The translations under genes and the position numbers were made by a program. From positions 1 to 42,803 of the forward strand of contig CAICTM010000916.1 in assembly GCA_903772945.1 (NCBI GenBank): a stretch of 42,803 bases of DNA, read 5' to 3'. Below the pieces are notes generated by a model. It did not search any database and was not told the DNA's origin. It saw only the letters and a program-made list of their open reading frames with translations. Source of the DNA: Seminavis robusta. Lineage: Eukaryota > Bacillariophyta > Bacillariophyceae > Naviculales > Naviculaceae. Shown here one piece after another: positions 11,617-21,604 of this stretch; position 1 is the first letter of the stretch; each line of letters opens with the position of its first letter.

Positions 11617-12249
11617 GGGGTTGTTGGTTTTGATTGATGGATGCATGCTCTTTTTGGTGTTTGTATTTGCTCATTTTGGTTGCACGATGATACGGTACCC
11701 TTTGCACATTGTATACAATAGTTCATATTTTTTTGATTCTGGTTTGGATGCTGGGCGTGTAGAGCTACCGCTATCTCCCATGTGGTTTCACAAGAGCAGG
11801 AGTCTGCCTCGCAGTTCCAAAAAAAACAGGCACATTAGTTTCTGGCGTCTTGAACGCGGAGGAACGCACAAACAGATCGTTTCGGTGCAGGTCCAATGTT
11901 TGTGGGGGTTATCGGTTTAGGGTAGCGGCACGGTGCACGGTTGTACTCAGAGTAGCCTTAAAATAGAATTCTATTACAAAAGCAGAAAGGCTTCCGTGAA
12001 GGTGCCGGTATCGTAGAAAAAGTGCCTACTCTGACCTCTAGAGACCCCCTCATTGATCAAGGTACTAACTTTGAATCGCAATTGCTTTCACTCACCAGAT
12101 CCCAACATCTTGCGGAGCCTGTCACACTACATGCTACGGGTTCAAAGAGAGGAAAATCACCACTACGACTTCGCGGCGGTCCTGTCATCATCGATAACTC
12201 GAATCCCCTTTTAAAAGTCCTCTGTAGGGCCAAGAAACAGCAACTCCAT
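11617..12249. other. Intergenic region, no gene seen
   Basis: About 630 bp between the DUR3 stop codon and the LRR-derived repeats. It probably contains the DUR3 3' UTR; the first bases are T/G-rich. The short frames present have no recognisable content. Confidence 0.5.
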
Positions 12250-12674
12250 TGTCAATGCATCCCATACATTCATCCACGTGAAGTAACTAATATATATGTA
12301 AATTAGGTCAGAGTTGAGTCCTTTCTCTGCCACACAAATGCCATGTAAACTTGGTCAGAGTCACTTCTTCTCTGCCACCTGGAAAGAACCCGGAGAATCA
12401 ATCACAAACACAAGTATCACAACTGCAGTCCACCGTCCACCATCACAATCACCCTGGATTCATGTTGTCCCTTCCGTCAGCCAGGAGCTCAGATCACACA
12501 GAGCAGTGTCAATGGAGCCTGTAAGGCTGCATGCATCATATACATTCATCCATGTGAAGTATATAATATATGTAATTTGCTCAGTCAGAGTCGAGTCACT
12601 TCTCTGCCACACAAATGCCACGTAAATTTGGACAGAGTCCCTTCTCTGCCACCACCCGGAAAGAACTAAGCAAA
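12250..12674. repeat. Tandem duplication of the LRR gene's 3' end and 3' flank
   Basis: Three blocks recur with an offset of about 277-280 bp. Bases 12255-12305 match 12531-12585 (CATTCATCCACGTGAAGTA-like). Bases 12306-12397 match 12586-12674 (both contain TCTCTGCCACACAAATGCCA). Bases 12398-12530 match the functional C-terminal coding sequence at 12675-12800. The copies have diverged by scattered substitutions and small indels, so the duplication is not recent. Confidence 0.85.
12398..12545 (-). pseudogene. Decayed copy of the LRR protein C-terminus
   Basis: Minus-strand translation gives SLTGSIDTALCDLSSWLTEG, nearly the same as the C-terminal cap of the adjacent LRR gene (SLTGSIDPALCELGSWLTEG). 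The copy then meets a stop where the parent has Gly, and a small insertion disrupts the Cys-rich tail, although the terminal VCD-stop equivalent is still readable in DNA. It lies directly 3' of the parent gene, inside the tandem duplication. It is a fragment with no start of its own and is not expected to make a protein. Confidence 0.8.
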
Positions 12675-15367
12675 TCAATCACAAACACAAGCATCACAAC
12701 TGCAGTCCACCAAGTCACAATCAACCTGGATTCCTGTCGCCCCTTCTGTCAGCCAGGAGCCCAACTCACACAAAGCAGGGTCAATGCTGCCGGTAAGGCT
12801 ATTGTTGCTGACGGACAAAGTGGTCAACTTTTGCAGCAACCCCAACTCTTTGGGCACTGTGCCCGTAAAGAAATTGTCATGCAACAGCAACTCAGTCAGG
12901 TTCTCAAAGGTTCCGATCTCACCTGGGATGGAACCCGAAAACTGGTTGTTTTGCAATCTCATGTACTCCAATGATTGCCAAGATCCAAACTCTGTAGCAA
13001 GTGTCCCCGTGAAGGAATTGTCATGCAAGATGCACTCAACCAAATCTTCCAACAGTCTAAACTGGCTTGGGATTGGACCCGAAAACTGGTTCTCTTGCAT
13101 TTTCATCGCCTTCAATGATTGCCAAGATCCAAACTCTGTAGCAAGTGTCCCGGTGAAGCTACTATTGAAAAGCCAAAGTCTCCACAAACCAGAGAGCAAG
13201 CCCAACTCCGATGGAAGAGAGCCAGAAAGGCCTGAATTGTGTAGAAACAATGAGCCCAATGGCAACTGTGTAATCTCTGTAGGGACTGTTCCTGTGAGTG
13301 AGGTTCCACCAAAATGGAGGGTTGTCAGTTTGGACAGCATCCCAAGCTCGGAAGGAATGGTGCCCACCATCTTTGGGTTATCATCAAAAGCCAACTCATT
13401 CATGGACTCCATGGTTCCCATTTCTGTGGGGATGCTCCCGGACAAGGTGCAGTTCCACAGCCCAAACCGTTGCATAGACGTCATGAGGCCAAGCTCTGTG
13501 GGCAGAGTACCTGTCAATGGGTTGCTCCACGCCCAAAAGAACTCCAGGTTTGACATTAGGCCCAGTTCCGAAGGGATCTGTCCGTCAGGTTGCAACTGTC
13601 TGTCAAGAACTTTTCAAAGTTGACACTGAGCAATCTCACTTGGAAGGACCCAGTCAACCCTGGGTTGGCCATTGACCAAATGTGCATGATATTTGGAAGC
13701 ATCCCAAGCTCAGTTGGGAGCGTCCCAGACAAGTCATTGCTGTACAAGAATAGGGCTTCCAAATCTGAAAGCCTGCCCAGGTGGGATGGGATCGAACCTT
13801 TGATTTGGCTCTTCAAGAGAGCAAGACTCTTCAGGGTGGAAACAAGGGTAAGCTCTTCTGGTATGTACCCCCCAAGCTCGTGATTAAACAACCAAAGATG
13901 TTGAAAGATACCCCCTTCCTCCATTTGCTGAGGAGTGGCACTAATGAATGGCTCATCAATATTGTAATCACAAGGTCCAACTGGTTTGCTCTCATTGTCA
14001 TTGATCACATAGCTGTGGCACCAGTCAATGTTTTCCACCTCCCAGTCACATTCGTGATGGTCATAAGAGAGCCAATGAACATCGGTGTACCAGTTAGTCT
14101 TGGTCCCCCCTCCAGTTGCATAGTAAAATGTAGCAAGGCCATAGCGCTGAAGGATGCGGTGATCTGTGTAGTTGTCAAAGAGTGGATCTTGGATGATCCA
14201 ATTGAATGCTCTCTTCTGAGGAGACTGCTCATCAGATAGTTCCAATACAGTAGAGTTAGGCAGTAGAGACAAGACAAGCTCTTCTGCTGTCATTGGAAGC
14301 GGAGGCAGAGTCTCATTTTGAGGGAAAGGGGCGGACTCCTTGCTATGGCCATTGCTATATCCACCTTCCTCACTGTCATTACGGAGTATGAGAACCAGAG
14401 CCACCACTAACACAGCAATTCCCACAAACCCAGCAGCCAAGAACCTCATCAGTGGCCGTGCAACTGATGAATGCCTCTTGTTCCTTTGTAATTCTTCAGA
14501 GGTCACTTCTTCTGCTTGATCAAGAGTGGGGCCACTTGCATCCGTGACCATATTAGCGACCACTAAGCCCTCTGTTCCTTCCTGATGGTGATCCGTCTGC
14601 GTTGGTGACGAGGTAGCTTCTTCAGTTTCTGTTTCGCGATCTCTTTCATTGCCCTGCTGTGCACCACTATCACCCGGAGGATGATACACCCCAGGCATGG
14701 CATAGGCACCAGGAGTAGCCAGAGTTCTTGCCAACACAGCACGTTGAAGGGTTTCACCAGGAGGTAGGGGAAGCCCTTCAGAATTCACACTGCCATTGAG
14801 TGGGTCTCTGTTGACATTGTTTTCTGGGACAGCTGTGCCGATTTCGAGGATTTCCTTTTCCTTATCGACCACTTTCGCACAATCGTCAGTTCGCGGGATG
14901 GAACTATCCTCAGAGGTACGTTGGACAGATGGAGCTTCCTCGTCCTTGGGAGCAACGGTCCAATCCGTGTCAACTCGTACAGTTTCCGTACCGGCAGCTT
15001 CTATGGTTGCCTTTGGGTCATCATCAAAACCAAGAGAGGATAGTATGGACAATCTGACATCTTTAAGAAGCGCTTCATCCGTGTCTGTGTCATTTTGCAC
15101 AGTTTCTGTATCTCCTATGGTTGCCTTTGGGTCGTCATCAAAGCCAAGAGAGGATAGTACAGAAATTCGGACATCTTTAAGAAGCGCTTCGTCCGTGTCC
15201 GTGTGGATTCCCACTGACTTGTTGACTTCAATAGTACTGGCAATCGAGTCATCATCATCCATCCCAAGCTTGGCGAGCACCACCTCCCGGACACCCTTCA
15301 GCTTGGCCTCCTGTTCATCATAGTCATCAGTTTGCCTCCGCGGCTGAGAAGCCTCGGCTTGATCCAT
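12675..15367 (-). CDS. Leucine-rich-repeat single-pass membrane protein, frame interrupted
   Basis: Start chosen at the ATG at 15367. The N-terminal 305 residues are cytosolic, acidic and Ser/Thr-rich, with three copies of a roughly 25-aa unit (EALLKDVRxSxLSSLGFDDD, near 19-40, 60-83, 98-122). A transmembrane helix spans about 307-329. The ectodomain begins with the Trp/Cys-containing capping region typical of diatom LRR-membrane proteins (RYGLATFYYATGG; HECDWE), followed by about 14 plant-type LRRs (LxGxIPxELGxLxxL) and a Cys-rich end (DCSCDACVCD). The frame changes at about 13577-13640. A GT-AG intron of 62 nt (13578-13639) or 44 nt restores frame, giving about 876 aa with the 62-nt version, but one LRR is then disrupted. 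A frameshift plus a stop is equally possible. Two LRRs are a near-exact 48-aa duplication (period 144 nt, 12969 and 13113). No kinase domain. The ligand is unknown; a recognition or adhesion role is inferred. Confidence 0.75.
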
Positions 15368-16078
15368 TTTCTTGTGCAATCTTCTCGATCTACTAGCTGC
15401 TAGTACTCTACTGTAGTGGAGCTTGCAAGCTACGCTGGGCTCGCGGTGCAGTTGCAATGTTTGCTTGCTGTGTGGATGGCAGAATACTTTTGTTGTTTGC
15501 TGCAGGTCGCTGGATCGATCGATGAAGCCGTGAAATAAAAAGCTGGGATAGAAAGGCCCGCAAACCGCAAACCGCAACCCAAGCAAAATTTCAAAGGTTC
15601 GACTGTCACTCCTTCGGGACCCATAATTATTGGGGTTGAAGGTTGAAGAAGCCAGGCTTCTTATTTTCGCGCGTCATCTGCTGGACATCTGGACATCTGT
15701 CGTAAGTGATGACTGTTACATGTAGCATACGTAGCTCATACACTCATACATGTTCGCATGTAAATAGGAGCAACTGTCCTTGCAGCTCGGACGAATTACG
15801 AACTCAACATGAACAATTATTGGATTGTGCACAAGTCACAAGTCACCCAGACCAAAAGACCACCAGCCCTCGTAGTCGTACCGGTAGTGCATAGGAAAAA
15901 TAGGAAAAAAAAGCAGTGCCTGCCAATCGCCTATGCCTAGGGGCAGTCCACCAATTTCCGAGCACAACCCCAGCGCTGGCTACCTCTGGTATGCATAGAT
16001 GCATTGCCAGCTAGCTATTGGCGTAGAGCTCCGAATAGCTCCCTGCTGATCCAGTAAGCTCTAGCTAGCTCTACTAGT
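15368..16078. other. 5' flank of the LRR gene
   Basis: About 700 bp upstream of the LRR start, which is transcribed leftward. The LRR frame stays open without an ATG to 15586, so the 5' leader probably lies here. One TACCGGTA palindrome occurs at 15879-15886. CTAGCTAG-like words become frequent near 16010-16075, next to the mobile element. No gene seen. Confidence 0.4.
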
Positions 16079-16086
16079 AGTGGATG

Positions 16087-16902
16087 TAGAGGATGGAACC
16101 GCAAACGCTAGGGTCAAGCGTAGCGTTTAAACGCTAACAGGTCCCCTTAGCGTTTGTTATTATGCGTTTTTTAGCGTTTTTTATTACTATGAGCTCAGCG
16201 TTTTTGATAGCGTTTTATTAGCGTTTTTGTTAGCGTTTCTGTTAGCGTTTTTTACAGTATTGGTGCACTACAATAGAGTGCAATCAGACTATTAAGAATG
16301 GTGTGATTCTTTAGAAATGGATATTCATCTATATGTATAAGGAGTTAGTTCATGTTTGGTCACTGCAGCACATCCTCCAGATAACCCAAGTAGCATATCT
16401 GTCTCATTTTGCATCCAAACATGTCATTTTCAGGCCCGATGGTGCTATAGAACCATACCAACACGCACCGGCACCAGTACCAAAGTTCATCTATATGTAT
16501 AAGGAGTTAGTTCATGTTTGGTCACTGCAGCACATCCTTCCAGATAACCCAAAGTAGCATATCTGACCTCATTTTGCATCCAAACATGTCATTTTCAGGC
16601 CCGATAGTGCTATAGAACCATACCAACATGCACGGCACCAGTACACCTCAGAAAGTTCATATATATGTATAAAGAGTTGGTGAAGTAAGTTATACAAGGT
16701 TGTAAGTGGCATCTTCATTGAAAAACGTTAAAACAGAGATAAAACGCTATAAAACGCTATAAAACGCTAAAAACACTGTTTTTATACACTACTACACAAA
16801 CACGCTAAAAAACGCAAACACTTGGGGCTAGCGTAGCGTATAAAACGCTACGCTAAAACGCTAAAAACGCTACGCTAAAAAACGTTGCGGTTCCATCCTC
16901 TA
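16087..16902. mobile_element. Non-autonomous hAT-like DNA transposon (MITE-type), complete with target-site duplication
   Basis: An 816-bp element is bounded by perfect 18-bp terminal inverted repeats, TAGAGGATGGAACCGCAA at 16087-16104 and its reverse complement at 16885-16902. It is flanked on both sides by the same 8 bp, AGTGGATG (16079-16086 and 16903-16910). An 8-bp duplication and a TAGAGG-type terminus fit the hAT superfamily. Subterminal regions (about 16105-16250 and 16725-16884) are packed with the octamer TAGCGTTT or its complement AAACGCTA, as expected of transposase-binding arrays. There is no transposase frame, so it would depend on an autonomous partner elsewhere. The intact target duplication and perfect repeats suggest fairly recent insertion. 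Confidence 0.9.
16324..16680. repeat. Internal tandem duplication within the hAT-like element
   Basis: A unit of about 162-170 bp beginning TTCATCTATATGTATAAGG occurs at 16324-16485 and 16486-16655. A truncated third copy starts at 16656. Copies differ by a few substitutions and 1-8-base indels. This enlarges the centre of the element and contains no coding frame. Confidence 0.85.
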
Positions 16903-16910
16903 AGTGGATG

Positions 16911-17419
16911 GTCGCCAACAGGGCCCTTCCGGAATAAGGAGGAACCATGCTGGAGCTATTCTGCGATTGGGACATTGGGACAACTGGCTGTGAGCGAGAT
17001 ATCATTCAAAAGATACCGGTAGGGCAACATCGGCACCAACATTAAAGCTACTAGCTATCACGCTATATGTAAACGATAGCCAGCCAGCTCGTTCGGAGAT
17101 GGCTGACGAAGTGTGCCGGTTTCCGAAAATACTAGATGATATCTACCCTACTCTAGAATCTAGCTAGACCCCCTTATAGAAAATCCCAAAAGAGAAGGTG
17201 GGGGAGTGTAGCTACACTGTAACTTACTCGATGAGAAAAAGGAAACACTGGCAGGAGACGCAGTACTAGACTCTAGATGGCAGCGATAGCTGCAGCGATG
17301 TCAAAAAATCATGATGTTATAGGAAAAGAGTCCTTCAAAGAAGGGAATCCAATACGTACAAGCTACCCACGGCCTCTCTGGTTGCCTCAAGGGATCCAAC
17401 AGCATTGCAGAGGTACTAC
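16911..17419. other. Intergenic region, no gene seen
   Basis: Between the mobile element and the pseudogene remnant. It contains one TACCGGTA palindrome (17014-17021) and CTAG-rich words near 17130-17170. A frame opens at the ATG at 17277 and runs into the remnant downstream, but its first 50 residues carry no recognisable signal. Confidence 0.4.
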
Positions 17420-17975
17420 TGTAGCCATCACGCAGAGCGTGTTTATGTCAACCAATTTGAGGCTGTTGGTAAAGTTGTTAGCTGTCAAGAGAATGCATGC
17501 TTATCAATTTGCCAAGGAGAAGAAATTGATGACAGCAGCTGGTTGCCACTTTGAAGAGCTTCTGCATGAGTGCTTCAAAAGGAGCCCCCCCTCCTCCTCC
17601 AGTGCAAGAAGTCATTCAAGCCGTAGGCAGCGGGGCAGATGGAGTATCCCAGCTTACGAGGCACTCAGCGTATTGGATCCCAAGCAAGCATTTCAAATTT
17701 TGCGAACATTGATGCAGCGTTTGTGGACGCAAAGGCGAAACTTTATTGTATCCAGTACACAGTGTCAAAGACCCACCCATTCAATACCACAACATTTCGA
17801 GCCAGCTTCTTGCGGCCCTTGAGGCAACAAACACATCAGTTTCGAAGAGGAAAAGGTTGAAATTTTATTTGTTGTCCCCGGAGGCATACAATTTACCATC
17901 CCCGATGCAGCACAGGAGTGGAGCTGCAGTGCGACATGTCATTTCGATTGATTGCTCCTCCATTGAGAGAGAGTG
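17420..17975 (+). pseudogene. Frame-broken remnant resembling Crinkler/RHS-like proteins
   Basis: Three consecutive stretches in three different forward frames read like one protein. Frame one (about 17440-17590) gives AGCHFEELLHECFKRS. Frame two (about 17690-17825) gives FANIDAAFVDAKAKLYCIQY followed by TVSKTHPFN. Frame three (about 17849-17955) gives VEILFVVPGGIQFTIPDAAQ. The pattern of a conserved H-FE-LLH-CF helix, a D/K/Q-containing core and a hydrophobic strand ending in VVPGG resembles the C-terminal nuclease-like region of the large Crinkler/RHS-like families of stramenopiles; I recall this resemblance and have not searched it. With at least two frame breaks it is most likely a decayed copy. 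Introns cannot be fully excluded. Confidence 0.45.
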
Positions 17976-18918
17976 CTAGAGCTTCCATTTTCGGAAAGAA
18001 ACACTGGCTACCGACGCATTGAAAGGTATGGGTAATGAAATTTTCAAGTTGCTCCAGTGGCTGCTTTGACTGCTGCATCGTGTCAAGGGAGGTGTAAAAC
18101 CCAGGGTGGACTACTAGTATGGGTAACAATGTCATAGAGTGTAAACTGGTGATGCTAGGGCATGATCAAGTTGTCGCAGAAACAAAGATTTTCTATTGAG
18201 TTTAATGTACTTTTGAAACTGATTTTGGAAAAAAGTGAGGCTCGCCTCGCTTACGAGTCATTTCTTTCCGAATTGGGATTGAAAGGCAAGCCGTTTCTTT
18301 AAGTCACACATTCTAATCACAGTTCCGAGAAAGAAAAAAAGAAACAAGCCTGTCAATCTGCGAAACGTTTTTGACCACTGAAACACCTGTAAAGAGATGC
18401 TTTCTCTCACAAGCAATCCACCAACGAACTAGTAAGACGCAGCGACATGTGGCCATGCAAGATGCCGTGACCAAAGATGCAATCAAGCCCAGCCAATCGA
18501 AAGATCGAACGATCCAACCACAAATTCCTCGAACATCCCATCGGTCGCGAAAGATCACCACTCCGTTGCAAAAGATCCTTTCAGTGGCACAGAGCTCGCG
18601 CAACATCACACAGTTCAACCAGTGGTCCTTCCGCTGTGGCAGGCAGCAGGCAGTCCACTGTCGGACTGGGTGGGGAAACACGAGCTTTGTGCAACTGAAG
18701 ATCTCATGTTAGCCACAAGCCTCTTTCGAAGCTGCTCACATTTTGGAGTAAAATGTAAAAAATGCAAACACTGTAAAGCAAGGGTTAGAAATCTGTACAG
18801 GCAAGCAAGTAGTTCAAAACAGGGCCACAGACTCACCAAAAAGCCAAGCAAAATAGCTTGACAAACACTCAACAACAATTCCCACTGTTACATCCCATGC
18901 AACAGTCAATACTTGCAC
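17976..18918. other. Intergenic region, no gene seen
   Basis: About 940 bp including the expected 3' UTR of the leftward transposase-like gene. The frames near 18313-18712 and 18615-18878 overlap each other on both strands and carry no motif. A short inverted repeat (GTGAGGCTCGCCTCGCTTAC) lies near 18236-18255. I could not match it to a partner that would define transposon ends. Confidence 0.4.
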
Positions 18919-21604
18919 TCAATCTCCACCTTTGAATCCAAAAATGGCAACAGTTAGAAAGGAGACCAAAAGAATACAGGCAACAACAGCACAAGAACTC
19001 ACCTTGCAAGATCTCTTCTCCGTTCGCATCAAAGACAACCCCATCCTCGTCAAACTCCTGATCCTCCAGCTGGTTGTTCTCGTTCCACAGGAGGCCCAAG
19101 GGATTCTCCTCGTCAAGTGCCGCCTGAGCCTCGGCACTCGTCAAATCAATCTCTGGCTGTCCCCTTCCACGCAAAACAGACTCCGCATCGTCATGCCACC
19201 ACACATCCCTCATGCGCTTGATCTGCTTTTCGATGTCACGATAACGAGGTCCTCCACGACGATCCACCTTCTTCCCGTCAGCCGCCAAAGCAGCCCGTGC
19301 ACTCTGTCCACGCGAGCCAGTTCGGTCACCCAATCGATGCACAATTGCTCCCTCGTTTCGATAGATCTCCTTGAGAGCATGGGCGAACTTGAGGATGTCG
19401 GTGCAGATCTGTTTGCTGGTTGGCGCCCCATCAATACAGCGCATGTAAGCCTCTTGCCCCCGCTTCGGCGTGCAGATAGCAAACTTGCGAGAATCATCAT
19501 CGGGCAAATGACTCGTCATGATAATGTGACGGTTGACACAGTCGTTCAAATACTTATTGCAGCTTGTGTCCCATGGCATCATCTCCGGACTGTTGCCACT
19601 AGGAAAAGCGTCACGCCATTCTCCAGTCACAGACATCTCGGAAACAGGAAGCAGCCAGTGATCGTAGTAGCCATGCTCTTTCATCCAAGCGACACACTCC
19701 TTGTTCGTCATCTGGGACAAAGCGTCATGATAAAAGTACCAACGATTGGACGGAAGATCTGGATAAAACTCTTCAAAGTGGGCTTGGGTTTGTTCGTAGA
19801 TGTGCTTGACAAGTTCCGTGACACACACAGTACTTGAAACTCCCTTGGCTTTCTGGATGAAATGCCGCCACTCATCACCGTAACGAGCCAGGTACGGATT
19901 CTTTTCCTTGCGAAAATCGATGTCGTCGGGAATTTCCTCAATGCCCTGTTGACATTCTTCACGCCATCCTTTGAGTCTCTTGACGCTTGCTCCAACTTTT
20001 GCCATCTTCTTGCCGCGATCGTTGACGCCATTTGACATTCGAGTAATGTCACTGTCGGAGGCCTCAGCAAAATCACGGACAGTGTGGATCTCAAAGACTT
20101 TGATCTTTCCAATGATTGTCTTGGCGCATCCTTTGATCATGCCTTGACAAAGATAGTCGTCCATGTAGAGCTTGTCATTCTCACGAGCCGATTCGAACCA
20201 ACCATGGGACTTGGCTGGACGATCACCCAATTTCTTGACACGGGAAATCTCCTCCTTGACAAGCTTGCGGTATTGCTTCAAGGAGATGAGAAGCTTGGTA
20301 GTGTAATCGAAAGGTTCCAAGACGTATCCTTCCTTGCCACCATTGTCGTCCACGACCATTGCCATTCCGAAACTCCAACGACCCTCCTTCTCGAACTTGA
20401 CGTTCAGTTTGTGAGCAGGCGACGCTTGATCGTAAGTCCCATTCGGATCCAAGTTGCCATCCGCATCGCATAGAAACTGCAGCTGATAATCACGATCGAC
20501 TTGTGCGTGGCTGGTTCCGATGATGCATTTCCGATGCATCTCATCCCAAAAGGCGACATGTTGCAGACCAAAACGATAAGTAAACAGCGCTTGAGGATCA
20601 AAGTAAACCGGCAGAGTCCCATCCTCCTCGTATAACTTGAGCTCCTCTTCGTCCAAAAGAGTCTCGGGCACCTCCAGGACGGAAGGTGGAAGCTCGAACA
20701 GGTCATGAGGCTCCGTCTCCTTCTCCGCGCCGAGTCGAAGTAGCAACTGATAAACCCAGGCAAAGCGGCGTCGAGCCCACGGAGAATTTTTGTCGTGGTT
20801 CCCTTGCTTCATCTTGCGAATGGGAACTTTCCGGCTTGGGAGACGCTGGACCAATTCACGGACAGCGGAATCAGAATACGGCTCCACACCATCATCAATT
20901 CGACATTCATTGAGTGTGTCAGTGGCAATTCGGAGACTGTCTCCTCGTGACTCAATCAAAGTAGCGATAGTCTCAGCAGCTTTGGAGCCATCAGGAATCT
21001 TGACGGGCTTGAACCGTGAATAGAATCGCTGACCAACATACTCAAGGTCGTTCTTGGCACAGTAATTGATGTCTCCGAAGATATTCTTGATTGGCTTCCG
21101 TGTCTTCATCCCAAGAGCGTCCTTGATGGCCAATCCAGTGCTCCCCTTTCCAGTCCAATCCGAAGGGAAGTTGTGCACCCGGCAATAGAGGTGGTAAGTT
21201 GCAATGCGCTCTGAACGGTCATGGTGAAGAAAGGATTGCTGACTCAGGAAAGATTCCATCTCTTCAGGAGTGAGACGAAGGTCTGCTGCTGCATCATCAT
21301 CGTCGGAAGGAGGCTCATCATCCGAGGGGGGACCCAAGAGTTCATCCAATCGTTCATCATCCAGCTTGGGTGGTGGCTTGCGAGCAGCAGAGCGAAGAGA
21401 AGCGGCGGGAGGAGGAAGCACATCATCAATATCTTCATTGTGGAAGGGACCAGTGTTGACATGAGGAGTGACTGCATGGGGAGTCTGCAAGGCGGCTTGC
21501 TGTTGTCGGGACCACACAGCCCTTTCATCCTTGGACCGGTGCTTCTTGCTCTTGGTTTGGTAGAAGCCCTTGCCGCCCTTCTTGTTCTTGCGCTTGCCCG
21601 GCAT
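18919..21604 (-). CDS. DDE-transposase-like protein
   Basis: CDS complement(join(18919..18929,19003..21604)), 870 aa. Start chosen at the ATG at 21604 (CCACCATGCC context); the frame extends upstream only from a TTG. Residues 1-35 are a Lys/Arg-rich nuclear-signal-like tract, and 58-115 are acidic. About 195-292 look like a helix-turn-helix DNA-binding region. The likely catalytic acids are D354 (FWDEMH), D627 (YHDALS) and D679 (PWDTSCN), in hydrophobic contexts typical of an RNase-H-fold DDE/D core. The C-terminus is acidic. I infer a Tc1/mariner or related eukaryotic transposase; the family is not certain. The final exon adds only Gly-Asp-stop after a consensus GTGAGT donor; without splicing a short Cys-rich tail would follow. 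The frame is intact, so it may be active or domesticated. I found no terminal inverted repeats around it. Confidence 0.65.

Noticed and set aside
12784..13623. 279-codon plus-strand frame opposite the LRR repeats
   Set aside because: It mirrors the LRR periodicity in antisense and has no independent support.
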